Below, in pieces: positions 45,693-57,631 of a stretch of DNA of 64,000 bases. Origin of the DNA: Rugalucina vietnamica. Taxonomy: Eukaryota; Mollusca; Bivalvia; Lucinida; Lucinidae. Under the pieces are notes generated by a model, which was not told the origin of the DNA, searched no databases, and saw only the letters and a list, made by a program, of their open reading frames with translations. Position numbers and translations under genes: made by a program. Where the stretch lies: contig OZ024876.1 in assembly GCA_964017185.1 (NCBI GenBank), positions 27,620,278-27,684,277 of the forward strand. The letters are read 5' to 3'. Each line of letters starts with the position of its first letter. Position 1 is the first letter of the stretch.

Positions 45693-45938
45693 AGAAACCA
45701 CAGCAAAAATACAAACAAAATTGGAGGCGCTGCATCAGAAAACAAACTATCGACGAGGCGATTCTAACGCGTACCCACAATCTGTTTAATGGAGTATTCA
45801 ATATACAGACATGTTTTTCTGATGCAAATCAACTGGGCTGAACAGCACATAGAGTTATAGACACTGATCATTTGACTAACGGTTCTAGCGTTTGCAAATC
45901 ACAGGGTTTCTCACGAGCCTAATCTAGAAACAGCGATG
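45693..45938. other. Spacer with a partial family 2 remnant
   Basis: 45747-45825 holds half-hairpin remnants (GACGAGGCGATTCTAACG, GTACCCACAATCTG) and an end-like ACATGTTTTTCTGATG. Confidence 0.45.
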
Positions 45939-46212
45939 CATTACGAAAACAGGCCCATGTAATATACTGAATTTTCCTTAGCTGTAAAAATTGAAATTTT
46001 TCATCAGATTTTTTTTTTTATATATTTTTCTTATTTTTGCTCAAAACATAGATTGTGGGTACACGTTAGAACCGCCTCGGTGAGGCGGTTCTAACGAGTA
46101 CCCACAATCTATGTTTTGGAGCAAAAATAGGTATACCCCTGCATACCCCAGTTTTCCTATGTAAAAGTGGGGTTCAAGGGGGTATACATTATACGGACTT
46201 GTTTTCCTTATG
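45939..46212 (-). mobile_element. MITE family 2
   Basis: CATTACGAAAACAGGCCCAT ... hairpin GTTAGAACCGCCTCGGTGAG ... GGACTTGTTTTCCTTATG. Confidence 0.82.
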
Positions 46213-46440
46213 ATATTGTGGCTTCTGAAGCCTTTACAGTTGGACAGGTCATTTGTTGTAGTTTTTACAATTCTCTTACCCGTAATGTCGATCGACATCA
46301 TGATGGCAATGGAAACAGGCAGTTATTTTGTTTTCTTCAAATCAAGGAGAAAAAAAATAAAATGTTAATTTGCGCCGAGATAAGCATTGCTTGTTTCTTT
46401 TCCGGCCATTGCCGTTAAGTGATTGGATAAGACGCCATTT
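46213..46440. other. No recognisable feature
   Basis: Unassigned spacer. 46215-46250 resembles part of alpha-2 (CTTCTGAAGCC ... GGTCATTT). Confidence 0.4.
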
Positions 46441-46623
46441 CATCAGGAAAACATTTCCATAAAGTGTACCCATTTGAACCCCACTTTTATATAGTAAAAC
46501 TGGGGTTTACAGGGGTATACATATCTTTCTTATTTTTGATTCAAAACAGATTGTGGGTACTGGTTAGAACCGCCTTAGAGGCCCAAATATCAAAAACATC
46601 AAACACCCAATGAAATTTTTAAT
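46441..46623 (+). mobile_element. MITE family 2, truncated after the left hairpin arm
   Basis: CATCAGGAAAACATTTCCAT ... ACTGGTTAGAACCGCC, then the right arm is lost and the terminal repeat is missing. It abuts the next copy directly. Confidence 0.75.
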
Positions 46624-46905
46624 TTCATTACGAAAACTTGCCCATGCAATATAGAGAGATTTTTTTTTTCAGCTTTAAAATGGAAAATTCTCAGCTGAAA
46701 AGTTGATGTTTTTCTTATTGTTGCTTAAAACATAGATTGTTGGTACACGTTAGAACCACCTCGCCAAGGCAGTTCTGACGAGTACCTACAATCTATGTTT
46801 TGGAGCAAAAATAAGAAAAATAGGTATACCGCTGCATTCCCTAGTTTTACTATATAAAAGTGGGGTTTAAAAGGGTATTCAATGCATGGACATATTTTCC
46901 TGATG
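46624..46905 (-). mobile_element. MITE family 2
   Basis: CATTACGAAAACTTGCCCAT ... hairpin GTTAGAACCACCTCGCCAAG ... GGACATATTTTCCTGATG. May have inserted into the end of the copy to its left. Confidence 0.8.
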
Positions 46906-47964
46906 TAACGAGTGAGAAAATATACTTAGCAAATTAAATTTAGCAATTTTTGTAACATTCGCCAGTCTCTGCAGAAAATGTTTGGAATATAGGCGTTAGT
47001 GGTAACCTTAAGTTTCGGCAAGAACTTACAAGCAAAACATTTCGAAAAAATCAAACTTTACGGCGATACTGACGTGACGTCACAATTTAAGACTTATTAT
47101 CAAAACTTGCATGTCTGCTCAAAGTGGGAAACCCAAATCATGCTTAAGCAACTGTTTAGTCATCAAAACAAAGAAAAACATTTAAAACGTTTGGAAACGA
47201 AATTTTATCGCCGAGAAATAAAGATCGTAAGTTTTTGAATTTGACGTTTTTCCTTTGCTCCTACGTTATCGCCTAGCAGTTACGTTTCTTACTAGAATTT
47301 CCCAAAAATCGGCAATGAGTTTAAATGACTGATGCACACTGATATGTTACAATAAAGAGAGTTTGCAAAATTTCCTATCTTGGCTTCATAACGTGAGCTT
47401 GAATAATGCATTTAACGCCAGTGTTATCTCACTAGCATGACGTGTTATGGCTCTGAAACTTCTTAAGTGTTACTGACCACGGTATTGGCTACATTGTGCT
47501 TATCTTGGTTTGTTTTATGGGAATCCACGGAAACCAAGATACCCGAATTTTAGGCAATTGACGGCGCGTTGATGTCGTTTATTCGGCAGGTATAGTTTGT
47601 ACCGAAAAAGCCCAATCTCATTTGTCACATAATCAACGTTTATAAACAAGGGATGAAAATGATTGGTCTAAAGGACTTAACAAAAGTCAGCTGGTTGCAT
47701 TGTGTTCAGTGGTTGAGAATTTTGCATTCACATCCTTTCTGTATGTCTTGGTTGTTCCAAAAGCCTCTTTAAAGGATGGCGTTTTTAAATCCATCACATC
47801 ATGTGTCTAAAACACTGTTCTTGTCATTTAAATGACAGAAATGTCCAAACTTTCTCTAAGATGATCAAAAATATATGTAACATCAAAAATTGCTAAATTT
47901 ATTTTGCATAGTATATCTTATAACATATGGGCAAGTCTTCAGAATGAAAATGAATTAATGTCTA
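46906..47964. other. No recognisable gene
   Basis: The plus frame at 46999-47238 has no motif and no convincing splice context. The rest is unassigned. Confidence 0.45.
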
Positions 47965-48135
47965 AAATTGGTGTTTGCTATGGACATTTCGGCCACCCAG
48001 TTTGTCATGTGACCTGGACATTCTAGTTCTATTTCCGTCAGACTGAAAATGGTGGACAATGCTTAGTTGACGGACGAACGGACGGACGCACAACCGGGCA
48101 TCAAATCATGTGTTTTCTACATACAAGCTCACTGC
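47965..48135 (+). mobile_element. Tandem-core element, 3' fragment
   Basis: TTTGTCATGTGACCTGGACA, then a GACGGACGAACGGACGGACG microsatellite and GGGCATCA ... CAAGCTCACTG. Ends near a poly-T run (about 48177-48210). Confidence 0.55.
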
Positions 48136-48173
48136 TGCTATTGGTGCTTAAAAAAAAAGAAAGAAAAAAAAAA

Positions 48174-48213
<40 letters not shown>

Positions 48214-48915
48214 ATGACTTTCGATGTCATGCTTGTGCTTGCAAAGATAAAATATTTTTAATATCGGATTATTCACCAGCTGGCAGTGTGGTAAATGCTA
48301 TTAAATTAATCTGAAGATCATAACCTAATTCTTGCGTCATATGGTTCTCTGGAAAAAATTAAAACAGTATTTTGATTAAAATGAGGGGCTTTTTGATCTG
48401 ACCTCTAAGAGAGGCACAAGTCAGCTGAGGTGAAAATGTACTCTTAAGATATACAGCGCTCTTGTTTTCCCATAGAAAATGTCCAGCGTACTACATTCAG
48501 CCCTTTAGTTTAGATTTGCAGCTCGCATTAAGCCAGTATTCGTCCAAAATCCAGTATGCCGTTTCACGAAGCTCTCTTTGAACATATCTTATGATCAAGA
48601 CTGACCTCAGTAGTGTCTTAAGTTCTATCTTATCGGTAAGACTTGTCATACATTGTATGGGATGTGTAAGTGTGTGACACAAACCTTCAGTGGATTTATT
48701 GATTGTGGCGATTAAAAAAGTCATCCACGTACATAATCATAGCGTGTATTATACAGATATCGTTTAGAAGGCCCAGATTTTTTTAATCTTTTTAGTCGTC
48801 ATTTTTAACAACGTAAAAATGGCATACAAAAGCTTTTGGACCGAACTGTTAAAGTTAAGGACAACACGCCCATAGTTTATCTCACGCCGTCTATGGTTTG
48901 TAATGGATATAAAAT
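48136..48915. other. Poly-T run and unassigned sequence
   Basis: T homopolymer of over 30 bases near 48180. No gene found up to the LINE start. Confidence 0.5.
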
Positions 48916-50560
48916 GACATATCTCGATGAAAACCTTATCCTTAATGAGAACCAAGCAGGTTTTCGCAAACACTATTCAACAAGTGACCACATATTCGCA
49001 CTACATTCGATTTTTGAACTCCTTAGGTTAAAGCAGAAAAAACTCTACTGTGCCTTCGTCGATTTCTCAAAGGCATTCGATAGCGTTTGGCGAGTAGGTC
49101 TATGGAATAAATTACTAGAAAATGAAATCAATGGAAAATTTTTAATGTAATCTACAACTTGTATCAAAACATTAAGTCATGCATCTCTCTAAATGGCAAT
49201 AGGTCCCTGCCTTTTGAAAGTTTTATTGGGTTGCGTCAGGGTGAGAACTTGTCTCCAGCGCTTTTTTCCATCTTTTTGAACGACTTAGAGCTCTATCTCC
49301 AAAACAAAAATGACACTGGAGTGGATTTCGAGCTGGCAACTGATGATATGTTCATTTACTTAAAATTCATTGTGCTTCTTTATGCAGATGATACAGCAAT
49401 TATATGTGAGTCACCAGACGAATTTCAAATAACTCTGGATAATTTTGTAGATTTTTGTAAGTTATGGAAGTTGAATATAAACTATGACAAAACAAAAATT
49501 GTTATTTTTGGTGCAAATAAGATTGACTGCTTCTGCTTTAAAATGGATGGCAACATCATAGAAATAGTAAAAACTTATAAATATCTAGGGCTAATGATGT
49601 CCAGCAATGGTAGTTTTCTTAATGCCAGAAAGCACATTCACGAAAGAGCGAATAAGGCCATGCACCTACTCTATAAGCGCATTTACAACTTAAATCTCCC
49701 AATAGACCTGCAATTAAAATTATTCGACAGTACAATTCTTCCTATAATTACATATGGCAGCGAGGTATGGGGCTATGAAAATATGGATATAATGGAACGA
49801 ATACATAATCAATTTTTGCGAACAATTACAAAATGTAGAAAAAGCACACCAATGTATATGCTATATGGCGAGCTGGGTCGCTATCCGCTTTCTGTTATTG
49901 TCAAAACAAAAGTCATTAATCTTTGGAAACAAATTATAACTGGAAAACCATCAAAATTCACAAATATTATCTATCAAAAGTTGTGTCAATTAGGAGAACA
50001 AAAATTTAAATGGATCAAAAATGTTATGTCTATATTACAGGAAGTCGGGAGAAACGATATATGGCTTAATCAAACACAAAACATTCCAAATAATCTTAAA
50101 CTCATAGTAAAAAACACTCTTATCGATCTGTTTAAACAAAACTGGCAAAAATCGTTAAACGATTCTTCGAAAGGTCAGAATTATAGCCTTATCAAAGACG
50201 AGCCAAAACTTGAGGAATATCTTAAAATTCTGCCAAGAGCGAAATACCTTCCTCTGATAAAATACAGGACCGCAAACCATTTCTTACCAGTTGAGACCCT
50301 CCGTTGGGAAAAAGACAAAACAGATAATAGACGAAAAACTGGATTGCCCCCTCTGCGACGATTCGTCCGTCGCTGATGAGTTCCATTATTTGCTTGAGTG
50401 TAAACATTTTGACCAACACCGCAAACAATACCTTAAACCATATTACTATAAAAGCCCAAACATCCTCAAATATAAAGAACTGTTTACTTCAAATTCGACT
50501 ATTAAGCTCATAAAACTAAGTAATTTCGTTTCCGTAATAATGAAGCAATTTAGCAGATAA
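48916..50560 (+). pseudogene. Non-LTR retrotransposon RT/C-terminal region, 5'-truncated, two frameshifts
   Basis: Reads YLDENLILNENQAGFRK, then motif A CAFVDFSKAFDSVW, then (after a one-base frame break near 49140) LRQGENLSPALFSIF, motif C YADDTAII, YKYLGLMM, the long C-terminal region with YGELGRYPLSVIVKTK, and (after a second frame break near 50305) a Cys-His knuckle CPLCDDSSVADEFHYLLEC. Catalytic residues are intact. Homology starts abruptly at about 48916 with no endonuclease or ORF1, as expected for incomplete reverse transcription. LINE in style, but clade not assigned. Confidence 0.85.
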
Positions 50561-50925
50561 TGATCTTGAAAATTTTAGCACATTCAAAACTTATGGCTAC
50601 ACTTACACTTATCGCAGCCATACAAAAGGTGCATTCTGAAAAAAATATATATATTAAAGTACATTGATTACTAATCTACTGCATCATGCCTTTGTTACCC
50701 TATCAGTTTCAACACACACGGCTTTAAATTAAATGTATCAAAACTATCTGTTAATACCCACACTTTATAAATATGTGACACACGTAGATTTGAAGTAATC
50801 AAGCTCCTCCTTACATGTCAAACATTCATATCTGTATACAAGCGTCGACCACTATTAGAAATCATCTTCTAGCAATAAATAAATAAATAAATAAATAAAT
50901 TTTATCAATCAATCAATCAGCCTTG
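50561..50925 (+). mobile_element. LINE 3' UTR and (AAAT)n tail
   Basis: Non-coding sequence following the stop at 50560, ending in an (AAAT)n tract at about 50876-50900 and ATCAATCAATCAATC. This marks the 3' end of the LINE copy. Confidence 0.65.
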
Positions 50926-51654
50926 ACTTGTCAAAGGTTACACATGCCATTTTGCCGGGTTAAATTCCTAACTCCGTCGAGTTACTTTGAAACCGCATAA
51001 AGTTCATACTGAACATGTCAGATAAATCGCATGTTGAGCTACTGACAATGTACGTTTATGTCTGTTTTCTCTCTGTTTATTATGTATTTTTGTTAATGCT
51101 CATAACTGTGAAACTGTCCCTTCCTGATCCATTTTCTAGCCTCTTACAAGTTTTCGTTTCGGGGAGAGGCGCAGAGAAGAATGGGACAGGTCTGGACGGG
51201 TATATACGTGTGCATGACTCCGGGCGGATTTATATAGAAACCCGAACTCAGCTACATATCAAAGACCACTTGTTTTTAAAATGTGCAGTGAATAGAAAAT
51301 AACATATACTTGTGCATCGGAGCCTATTGCACCCATGCCCATCAAGAGATTCTTGGCCCGATTTGCTAAGATTCTCTCGATTTGCTAGAGTGGACTACGG
51401 AATGATTAACCCACAGGCGCAAAATCGATCACCATACGCACAGTTCTACGAGTGTGGAGGTGTTCGCATGATGAAACAAGACTCCTACATGCAAACAACC
51501 AGGGCTCTTTGGTCAGCATGCAATGCTTTTAATTGACATGAAATTTGGTCTAGTGGGTTAAACATAACTTCATATATTAGGGCTTACCCATAATATGAAG
51601 AACATATATTCAAGTTAATCCATTGAAGCACAGAAACAGATATATCCTAATAAT
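50926..51654 (+). other. Unresolved open stretches, possible exon remnants
   Basis: A polypyrimidine stretch with TTTTCTAG at about 51130 precedes a frame with SGRGAEKNGTGLDGYIRVHD (to 51302). A second frame (51312-51536) ends with VRMMKQDSYMQTTRALWSAC. Neither matches a family I recognise, and no donor joins them clearly. Could be host exon remnants or chance. Confidence 0.2.
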
Positions 51655-51935
51655 ACAGTACAAGCCAGGTGGATTTTTGTTTTCCCACCTGACACAGTGG
51701 CGCGGACTTAGGGTGGGGTCACGTGATTTTAGCATTTTTTCCACTCATAGAGGTGGGTTACTAATAAGTGCTTAATAAGATAATTACCCTCCCGCCACCG
51801 TGGATCTGACATACACTCATCGCAGTGTTTCCGCGGTGGTATTGATACATGCATACCTGTATTCATTAGCCGGACTGCATGTGTTTCAGGTTACGACCAT
51901 CCTCCACCGCGGACGTACTAATTACATTTGAGATA
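51655..51935 (+). mobile_element. Word-repeat element, CCACGGTGG family, copy 1
   Basis: Starts ACAGTACAAGCCAGGTGGAT. Interior words CCACCGTGG, CCGCGGTGG and CCACCGCGG with AT spacers. Inverted copy at 59210-59452. Confidence 0.6.
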
Positions 51936-52442
51936 AATGGAGTCCTAATCACCTCTTGACATCAGGTATTATCATTAATCGTTGCATTTCCTATGTTTTA
52001 GATGTTTCATGAAACTGGAAGAAATAAACTTTGACATGTTTTAAATTCAATTTGTTTGTGACGCGAGTTTAGCCGCACCCGGCGATGAGTGATGAAAAAT
52101 ACACTTCGTCAAAGACAAATATTCCTTAGGACTTATATTATTCCGCTGCCAATGAACATCAAAACTCACCAAGAATGCGTTTACTATACTTTCCAAATAA
52201 TTCCCAACGCAACTGGTTATAATTTGTTAAATATTTCAAGAATCAAACAACTGAGAGCCTTCAAATTTTCTACATGCTGACAATAACCATTTTCAGACAG
52301 AATGCTGAAAATGTATTGCAATCGGTGACTTCTGTCGAAAAAAGCAAAATTTTGGGTATTCATACCCTTCAATCGAAAAATCGGAAGATGCTAAAATAAC
52401 AAAAACCGAATTGATCGGCCGGTGAAAATCGCAAGTAAAGAG
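51936..52442. other. No recognisable feature
   Basis: Unassigned AT-rich sequence. Confidence 0.45.
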
Positions 52443-52650
52443 CCAGTCCCACTGGATCGTAAGCAATCGTACGATTGTCTAATTATACGGTTATTGATAA
52501 GACTGCGTAAGCCAAATTTGTAAAATGTTTTCCAACGTGTTTCTGTTTTCTTAATTTGCATAACAAGGTCAAAAAAATGACCACTAAATTAATATCAAAA
52601 CAATCGTAAAGCGATTTTAAGCAATCTTAAGCGCAGTGGGAATGGGAATT
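52443..52650. mobile_element. Word-repeat element, AATCGTAAGC family
   Basis: Left end CCAGTCCCACTGGATCG; right end AGCGCAGTGGGAATGGG, partly complementary. Words AATCGTACGATT, AATCGTAAAGCG and AATCTTAAGCG lie inside. Confidence 0.5.
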
Positions 52651-53376
52651 TAAGTTCAACACCATGATCTATGCAATAATTTTATTCAATTGAGTAAAAA
52701 GAACAGCACACATTAACATGAAGGTCAGTATTTTATCGCAAGTAAGCGTCTCAAAAAGTCTGGTACATGTAATTAACATTTTGGTTCCAGATCGATTTTT
52801 CTCGCCCAGTCAGTACCTGGTGGCTTCATCAATTCCGTTTGCTCTTCCTCGCGCTAAAAACGATTTCACATTGACAAAACTTTAGCATTTTTATAATGTT
52901 AGGCCACTCAGCATCGCAGATTTGAAACAAAACGTTTACCACTTGCATGATGAGAATCTTTGTAAAGTGTGACAACGTCTAAGGACAACACAGGCAGTTC
53001 TAAGTAAAAGTGACGGAAAACGCCATCATAAGAAGGATCCATCGACGCACAAACGAGATTTTAGTATGATACCGTGCGACTTTTTACAGCAAAAAAAAAA
53101 AAAAAAAAAAAAAAATCTTCGTTCCATTGACTTTAAACGTATTTTAAACGTTTCTAGGCTAAATGAGCTACCCACCGTCCACTAAGCCGGCCGCTCTAGC
53201 TTTTTTTTTTTTTTTTTTTTTCGAAAAAGAGGCGAATTATTTTTTCCACTTCCATTCTACAAACTACAAGCTTTCTGATTTTATTCAAAGATTACCAAAA
53301 GACAATCACCACGATCAGCACGTGCAGAAAACCTGTTTTTGCATGATCTCCTAATGCCGTGGTCACGTGGTTATAT
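52651..53376. other. No gene; A and T homopolymers
   Basis: Poly-A at about 53091-53115 and poly-T at about 53199-53221, in opposite sense about 85 bp apart. Otherwise unassigned. Confidence 0.5.
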
Positions 53377-53822
53377 CAGGGTTCCCACGTAAAGTATAAA
53401 TAAAATTCCATGATTTTTCCAATTCCATGATCAGAGTTAAATTTCCAGGACTGATTTTTCTGTTTATTTATTTACTTTTTGTCATATGCATTTTGTAACA
53501 CTTTTTAAAAGACAAGAACAGATATTTATATTGCAAAAGTAACTTACTTCAAGGTTTTATCTTGTTTTTCTGATGAAGACAAATTAGTTCGAATGCCCTT
53601 TTGAAAAACATAACTTTATTATCATTATTCATACAGCGAGCAATGCGAGCGAGGAAAAGAAATGAATCCCAAAGACATCCAAACTGGCATTTTATAACAG
53701 AATTCCATGATTTTTCCATGATATTTCTTCATATTTCAAATTCCATGACTTTTCCATGCATGGAATTTATTTTTAGCCATTTCCCATGTTTTCCAGGGTT
53801 TCCAGTGCCCGTGGGAAACCTG
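53377..53822. mobile_element. hAT-like MITE with repeated ATTCCATGA words
   Basis: Left end CAGGGTTCCCACG, right end CGTGGGAAACCTG, flanked by TTATAT on both sides. The interior repeats ATTCCATGATTTTTCC in variants. End sequence and TSD style fit hAT non-autonomous elements that are widespread in animals. Confidence 0.75.
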
Positions 53823-53924
53823 TTATATATATTTGAAATAATAAAGTGGTTATGCGCCTATGTTCGTCAAAGAAAAGTATGCAGAATTAAAAAGAAGTAA
53901 ACTCTTTAATGAAACGAAATTTAT

Positions 53925-54330
53925 TCAACAGGTGCGCCGGGCTTGTAGAAAAATAGCGAATTTCCACATACACCAGACGCACGTCGGAAACACGTTCAAA
54001 ACTCGCTACAAGTGCATTGGATACGCTTGGTTTCGCGCGCGTTTGGGCTCAAAAACAATTTAAACATGCTTAAAAAATTTCAAGAAGCTCGGCGTGTCTC
54101 GGGCGTGTGACTTATACGTCCCGAATAAGTTCCACGCACGTTACAGGCGCGTTGAATACGCTCTGAACGCGTTTGGTGCACGTTTGAGGCACGCCATTGT
54201 ATGTTACATGCGCGTTCCGATTTTATTAGATGCTGCTTCAGTAGCGTGCCCCAAGCTTGTATGAAACGCGCGTTGAACGTTCGATGCGCGCTTGTAGCTC
54301 GTGGCTAGCGTGCCTGGGACGTATCACAAC
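53925..54330 (-). mobile_element. Word-repeat element, ACGCGC family, inverted copy
   Basis: Colinear on the minus strand with 14335-14790; the end ACGTCCCAGGCACGC lies at about 54322. Words such as AACGCGTTTGG and ATGCGCGTTCC recur. Confidence 0.65.
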
Positions 54331-54334
54331 CGTA

Positions 54335-54512
54335 CTCCCCCCCCCCCTGGGGGGCCTTTTAGTGTAAAAAGTGTTTACAGGGCTATAGTTTTTTGCTCCA
54401 AAACAAAGATTGTGGGAACCGCATTCAGTTGGCGAGGTGGTTCTAACGTGTACCAACAATCAATATTTGAACAAAAAAATCTTCATATTGCATGTGCAAG
54501 TTTTCGTAATGA
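54335..54512 (+). mobile_element. MITE family 2, decayed
   Basis: TTTTTTGCTCCAAAAC, AAAGATTGTGGGAACCGC, GGCGAGGTGGTTCTAACGTG and CAAGTTTTCGTAATG survive. Abuts a C/G homopolymer and the preceding element. Confidence 0.6.
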
Positions 54513-54862
54513 GAAGAGCGTGATTCAAGTAAGTTTTAACTGCAATCATTTTATTAATCTTCTTTGTTTTTTCTTTCTTTGTGGTCAATCTGGATACAAT
54601 GCCGCCCATAATGATATCCCATTAGAATTATTTTGTTTCGGCAATCGCCAAATGCAGATACACAGCGGGAGCAACCTTGTTTTATAATGGTTCCGGTATA
54701 AGAAGAAACGTAAAACAATTAGCAATAATCTATGATCTGAGATAACAATGATTAATTATACATAAGCTGTGCGGTGATGCTCATTAGACTATTCGCGATA
54801 ATTTTTCTCAAAAATGATCCCTTCTCATTTTGTGGTACTCAATTTTCAAACTAATGCAATAT

Positions 54863-54921
<59 letters not shown>

Positions 54922-55198
54922 TTATTTATTTATTTCACAGGACTGGAAAAAAATATTATGACTTCACGCCGTTTCGAACCCAGGGTCTTTGTTTAATTTC
55001 ATCTCTTTATAGCTGGCTCATTGCTTCATTCGGTATTTGAGAACCATTTAATGAGACAATGTTTTGACTCCCTTCTAAGGATTTAAAAAAAGGCACTTAT
55101 TTGTTTAAATACAAGTATGCAATATCAATGAATCAAATTATACTTCACTAAATGTCTATGTAATGTACAAGTATAGAAGGGCCTGCAAATAGTGCTAG
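54513..55198. other. No gene; (ATTT)n tract
   Basis: (TATT)n microsatellite at about 54860-54930. Otherwise unassigned. Confidence 0.6.
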
Positions 55199-55200
55199 TA

Positions 55201-56207
55201 CGAGTTCGGAAAGTTCCCGGACTGTTCTTGTTGTGTTATTTTTTTTCAATGAAGAAAGTCAAGACTTTGCATACTAGTGAAAAAAAAAACATTTTTCTAC
55301 ACAACAGTATATATATTTAGGGACTATTTCATCAAACCACCGAAAATTTAGGGCTCAAAGTATAGACACTAACAACATATGGAGCACTTTGGCGTTAACA
55401 ACATAAGTTTGACGTTAACAACGTTCATACCTGAGCGTGTCGTCAAACTCAGATTTCAGACGAGGAAAGATCCACTGGGGCTAAATCGGGGCTTTGTGGT
55501 GCATGCCATGGTCTCTCGCATCCTATGAAATCAAAAGTCGTCAATGTATCTTACAATCGATGAGCGGATGGTGTTGTTTTCGTGAAAAATCTGATTTTTT
55601 ATGTCAAATCCCGACCGTTTCTTCCCTATGCCTCCCGCTTTTGCGATTTCCATTAATATTCGCGTGTCCTTAGCCTATCCCATTGGAACACAAGACTCCT
55701 CACCCATTTACTATACATTTTCCTTGGGTTTCATGAATTTCCAAGTGTTTGTAGGGTCTTGTCTGCTCTTTTATCATACATAATTACCGCGCGCTGCTCC
55801 GTACGTTCCCATGACGTCGGTTTTTTTACGCTCAAAAATTCACCCACGCCTGTTTAAAACACTGTCAAAAATGTAATTGTTATGTTATCTCTCTGATTCT
55901 TTGCACTTGAATCAAAATACTATTGATGTGACATCATGCAAAAAATCACGCCATTGTGATGCCGTTTTATAAAGGAAATGGCAACAATTCAAAACATCAA
56001 AAAATCCGATTTAGCGGTTTTTCAAAGTGCTCCGTACCCTCGTATATGCCTTATGTTAATCGACATTGTAAAACAATTCTTGCATATTCTTTTCTTAATT
56101 TATCCGAAAAATAAAGGAAATTGATGTTATTTGTTATTCAAAAAACTTCATAGTGATTTGACGTTAAATATCCTTTGAAATGAATCAGTCCGGAAACTTT
56201 CCGACTA
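55201..56207 (-). pseudogene. Mariner-type transposon relic
   Basis: Inverted ends: GTTCGGAAAGTTCCCGGACTG at left and CAGTCCGGAAACTTTCCGAC at right, with TA on both sides. On minus, near 55470-55510, one frame reads WHAPQSPDLAPVD, the box around the third catalytic Asp of mariner transposases. Nearby sequence continues in shifted frames with stops. About 1 kb, the usual mariner size or slightly short. Non-functional. Confidence 0.7.
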
Positions 56208-56370
56208 TACCGCATGAAGGCTACATGGTAGAATACATGTAGCAGAAAACGTTTTTACTGTACCCTCTCAATATACTCGTAATGTAATTATATAAATGAA
56301 TAAATGCATAATATAATAATCTAAAGCAAACTGAATCGCATTTAATACCTTGACGATAATTTATAATTTA
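56208..56370. other. Spacer
   Basis: AT-rich, no feature. Confidence 0.4.
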
Positions 56371-56589
56371 GCCGCCGCATGGGAAAAAAAAAAACGATTT
56401 GCATATGTGAAAACAAAGAAGCAAACTGCACAGCTGATCAGCGCCTTTGTTTTCGCCATACGACTTACTATCCCTCTTCTACTTATATCCAAAGTTTCAA
56501 GTTTCTAGCTTTTTGCTGTCACTGTACAGCTTGGTTTGTGTCGGACCTGGTCGGAAACCCATATTGTTGATTTTCTCATGCACAGGCTC
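56371..56589 (+). mobile_element. MITE family 1, copy 4
   Basis: GCCGCCGCATGGG ... CAGCTGATCAGCGCC ... TATTGTTGATTTTCTCATGC ... GGCTC. Confidence 0.7.
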
Positions 56590-57631
56590 ATATACAGTAT
56601 ACGCAAATGTTCTTTCCGTCTTTATTGATAGTTTTGTACGCTGATACACATTGTATGAAGTTAGTCCGAATCTATTGCATGTTCCACGTGTATAGTGTTG
56701 CGTAAATACAATGTACGAACTTGGTTTTTCATCCTTGTTAATAGCATATTGTTACAATGCATTTCGTATTTTGGCTTGTTATCGGTAAAATGTACGTATT
56801 GTTTGCGACAGAATATCAGTCAAGTCTGAACTGTCTATCATTGCATCCCAAAATGCGATTAGAATATACATGTACATGTTAGCATAACTTTGCCGGACTT
56901 TGTCTTATGAACACGATTTCACGTACATACAAAATACGTGAAATTATTTCTGACGCAGGAAAGTGGTTAAGTCAAACCATCATGCGAACATTTCTTTTTG
57001 AGTTGTTAACCTAGTTGGAACTTTTCGCAAATTATGGCATCATAATGCTGGATAGGAAATCAATACATGTCCCGACATGGTCATAATCAACTGCAAACAG
57101 TCCATGTAGTTCCCCACTCTGGAAGAGCACATTGGTTTCCGCCACATGTTTGCTCTCTTATACTCAGATACTGGGGTTCTCAGAAAATCCTATTCCTGTT
57201 TCGACGCTGGGTCTGGAAGTCATATAATTATGTGTGTGGACATTGTGTGTGAATAGATTCAACATATCGGAGGACAGTCTAAGTGATCAAGAAATTGACA
57301 GATTAACTAATCTTTCTAGATGTGTACGATGCTGTGATAACGTTTTGTGACCCCCCAAAAGCTATGGCCATAGTAATGCGGAAACCGACATGCTAAGTCA
57401 ACAAAAATAAATGAATGGTACGCCGAGTTGATAAATCAAGCCACTGGATGGCGTCAAGCCAACTTTCAACCCAATGCACTGGAGCGGGGTTAAGTAGGTC
57501 GCATGCACTCTGTCTGGCACATATGATCTTCAAATTGTACATACCATTGTAAATATTAGACTGTATATTCAGTGAATACTCCTTCATGAACTTAAAAAGC
57601 AGATGCGCTGAATAGAATTAGCCCAGTTTTT
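56590..57631. other. No recognisable gene
   Basis: No frame, repeat or splice-bounded exon that I can support. Confidence 0.45.
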
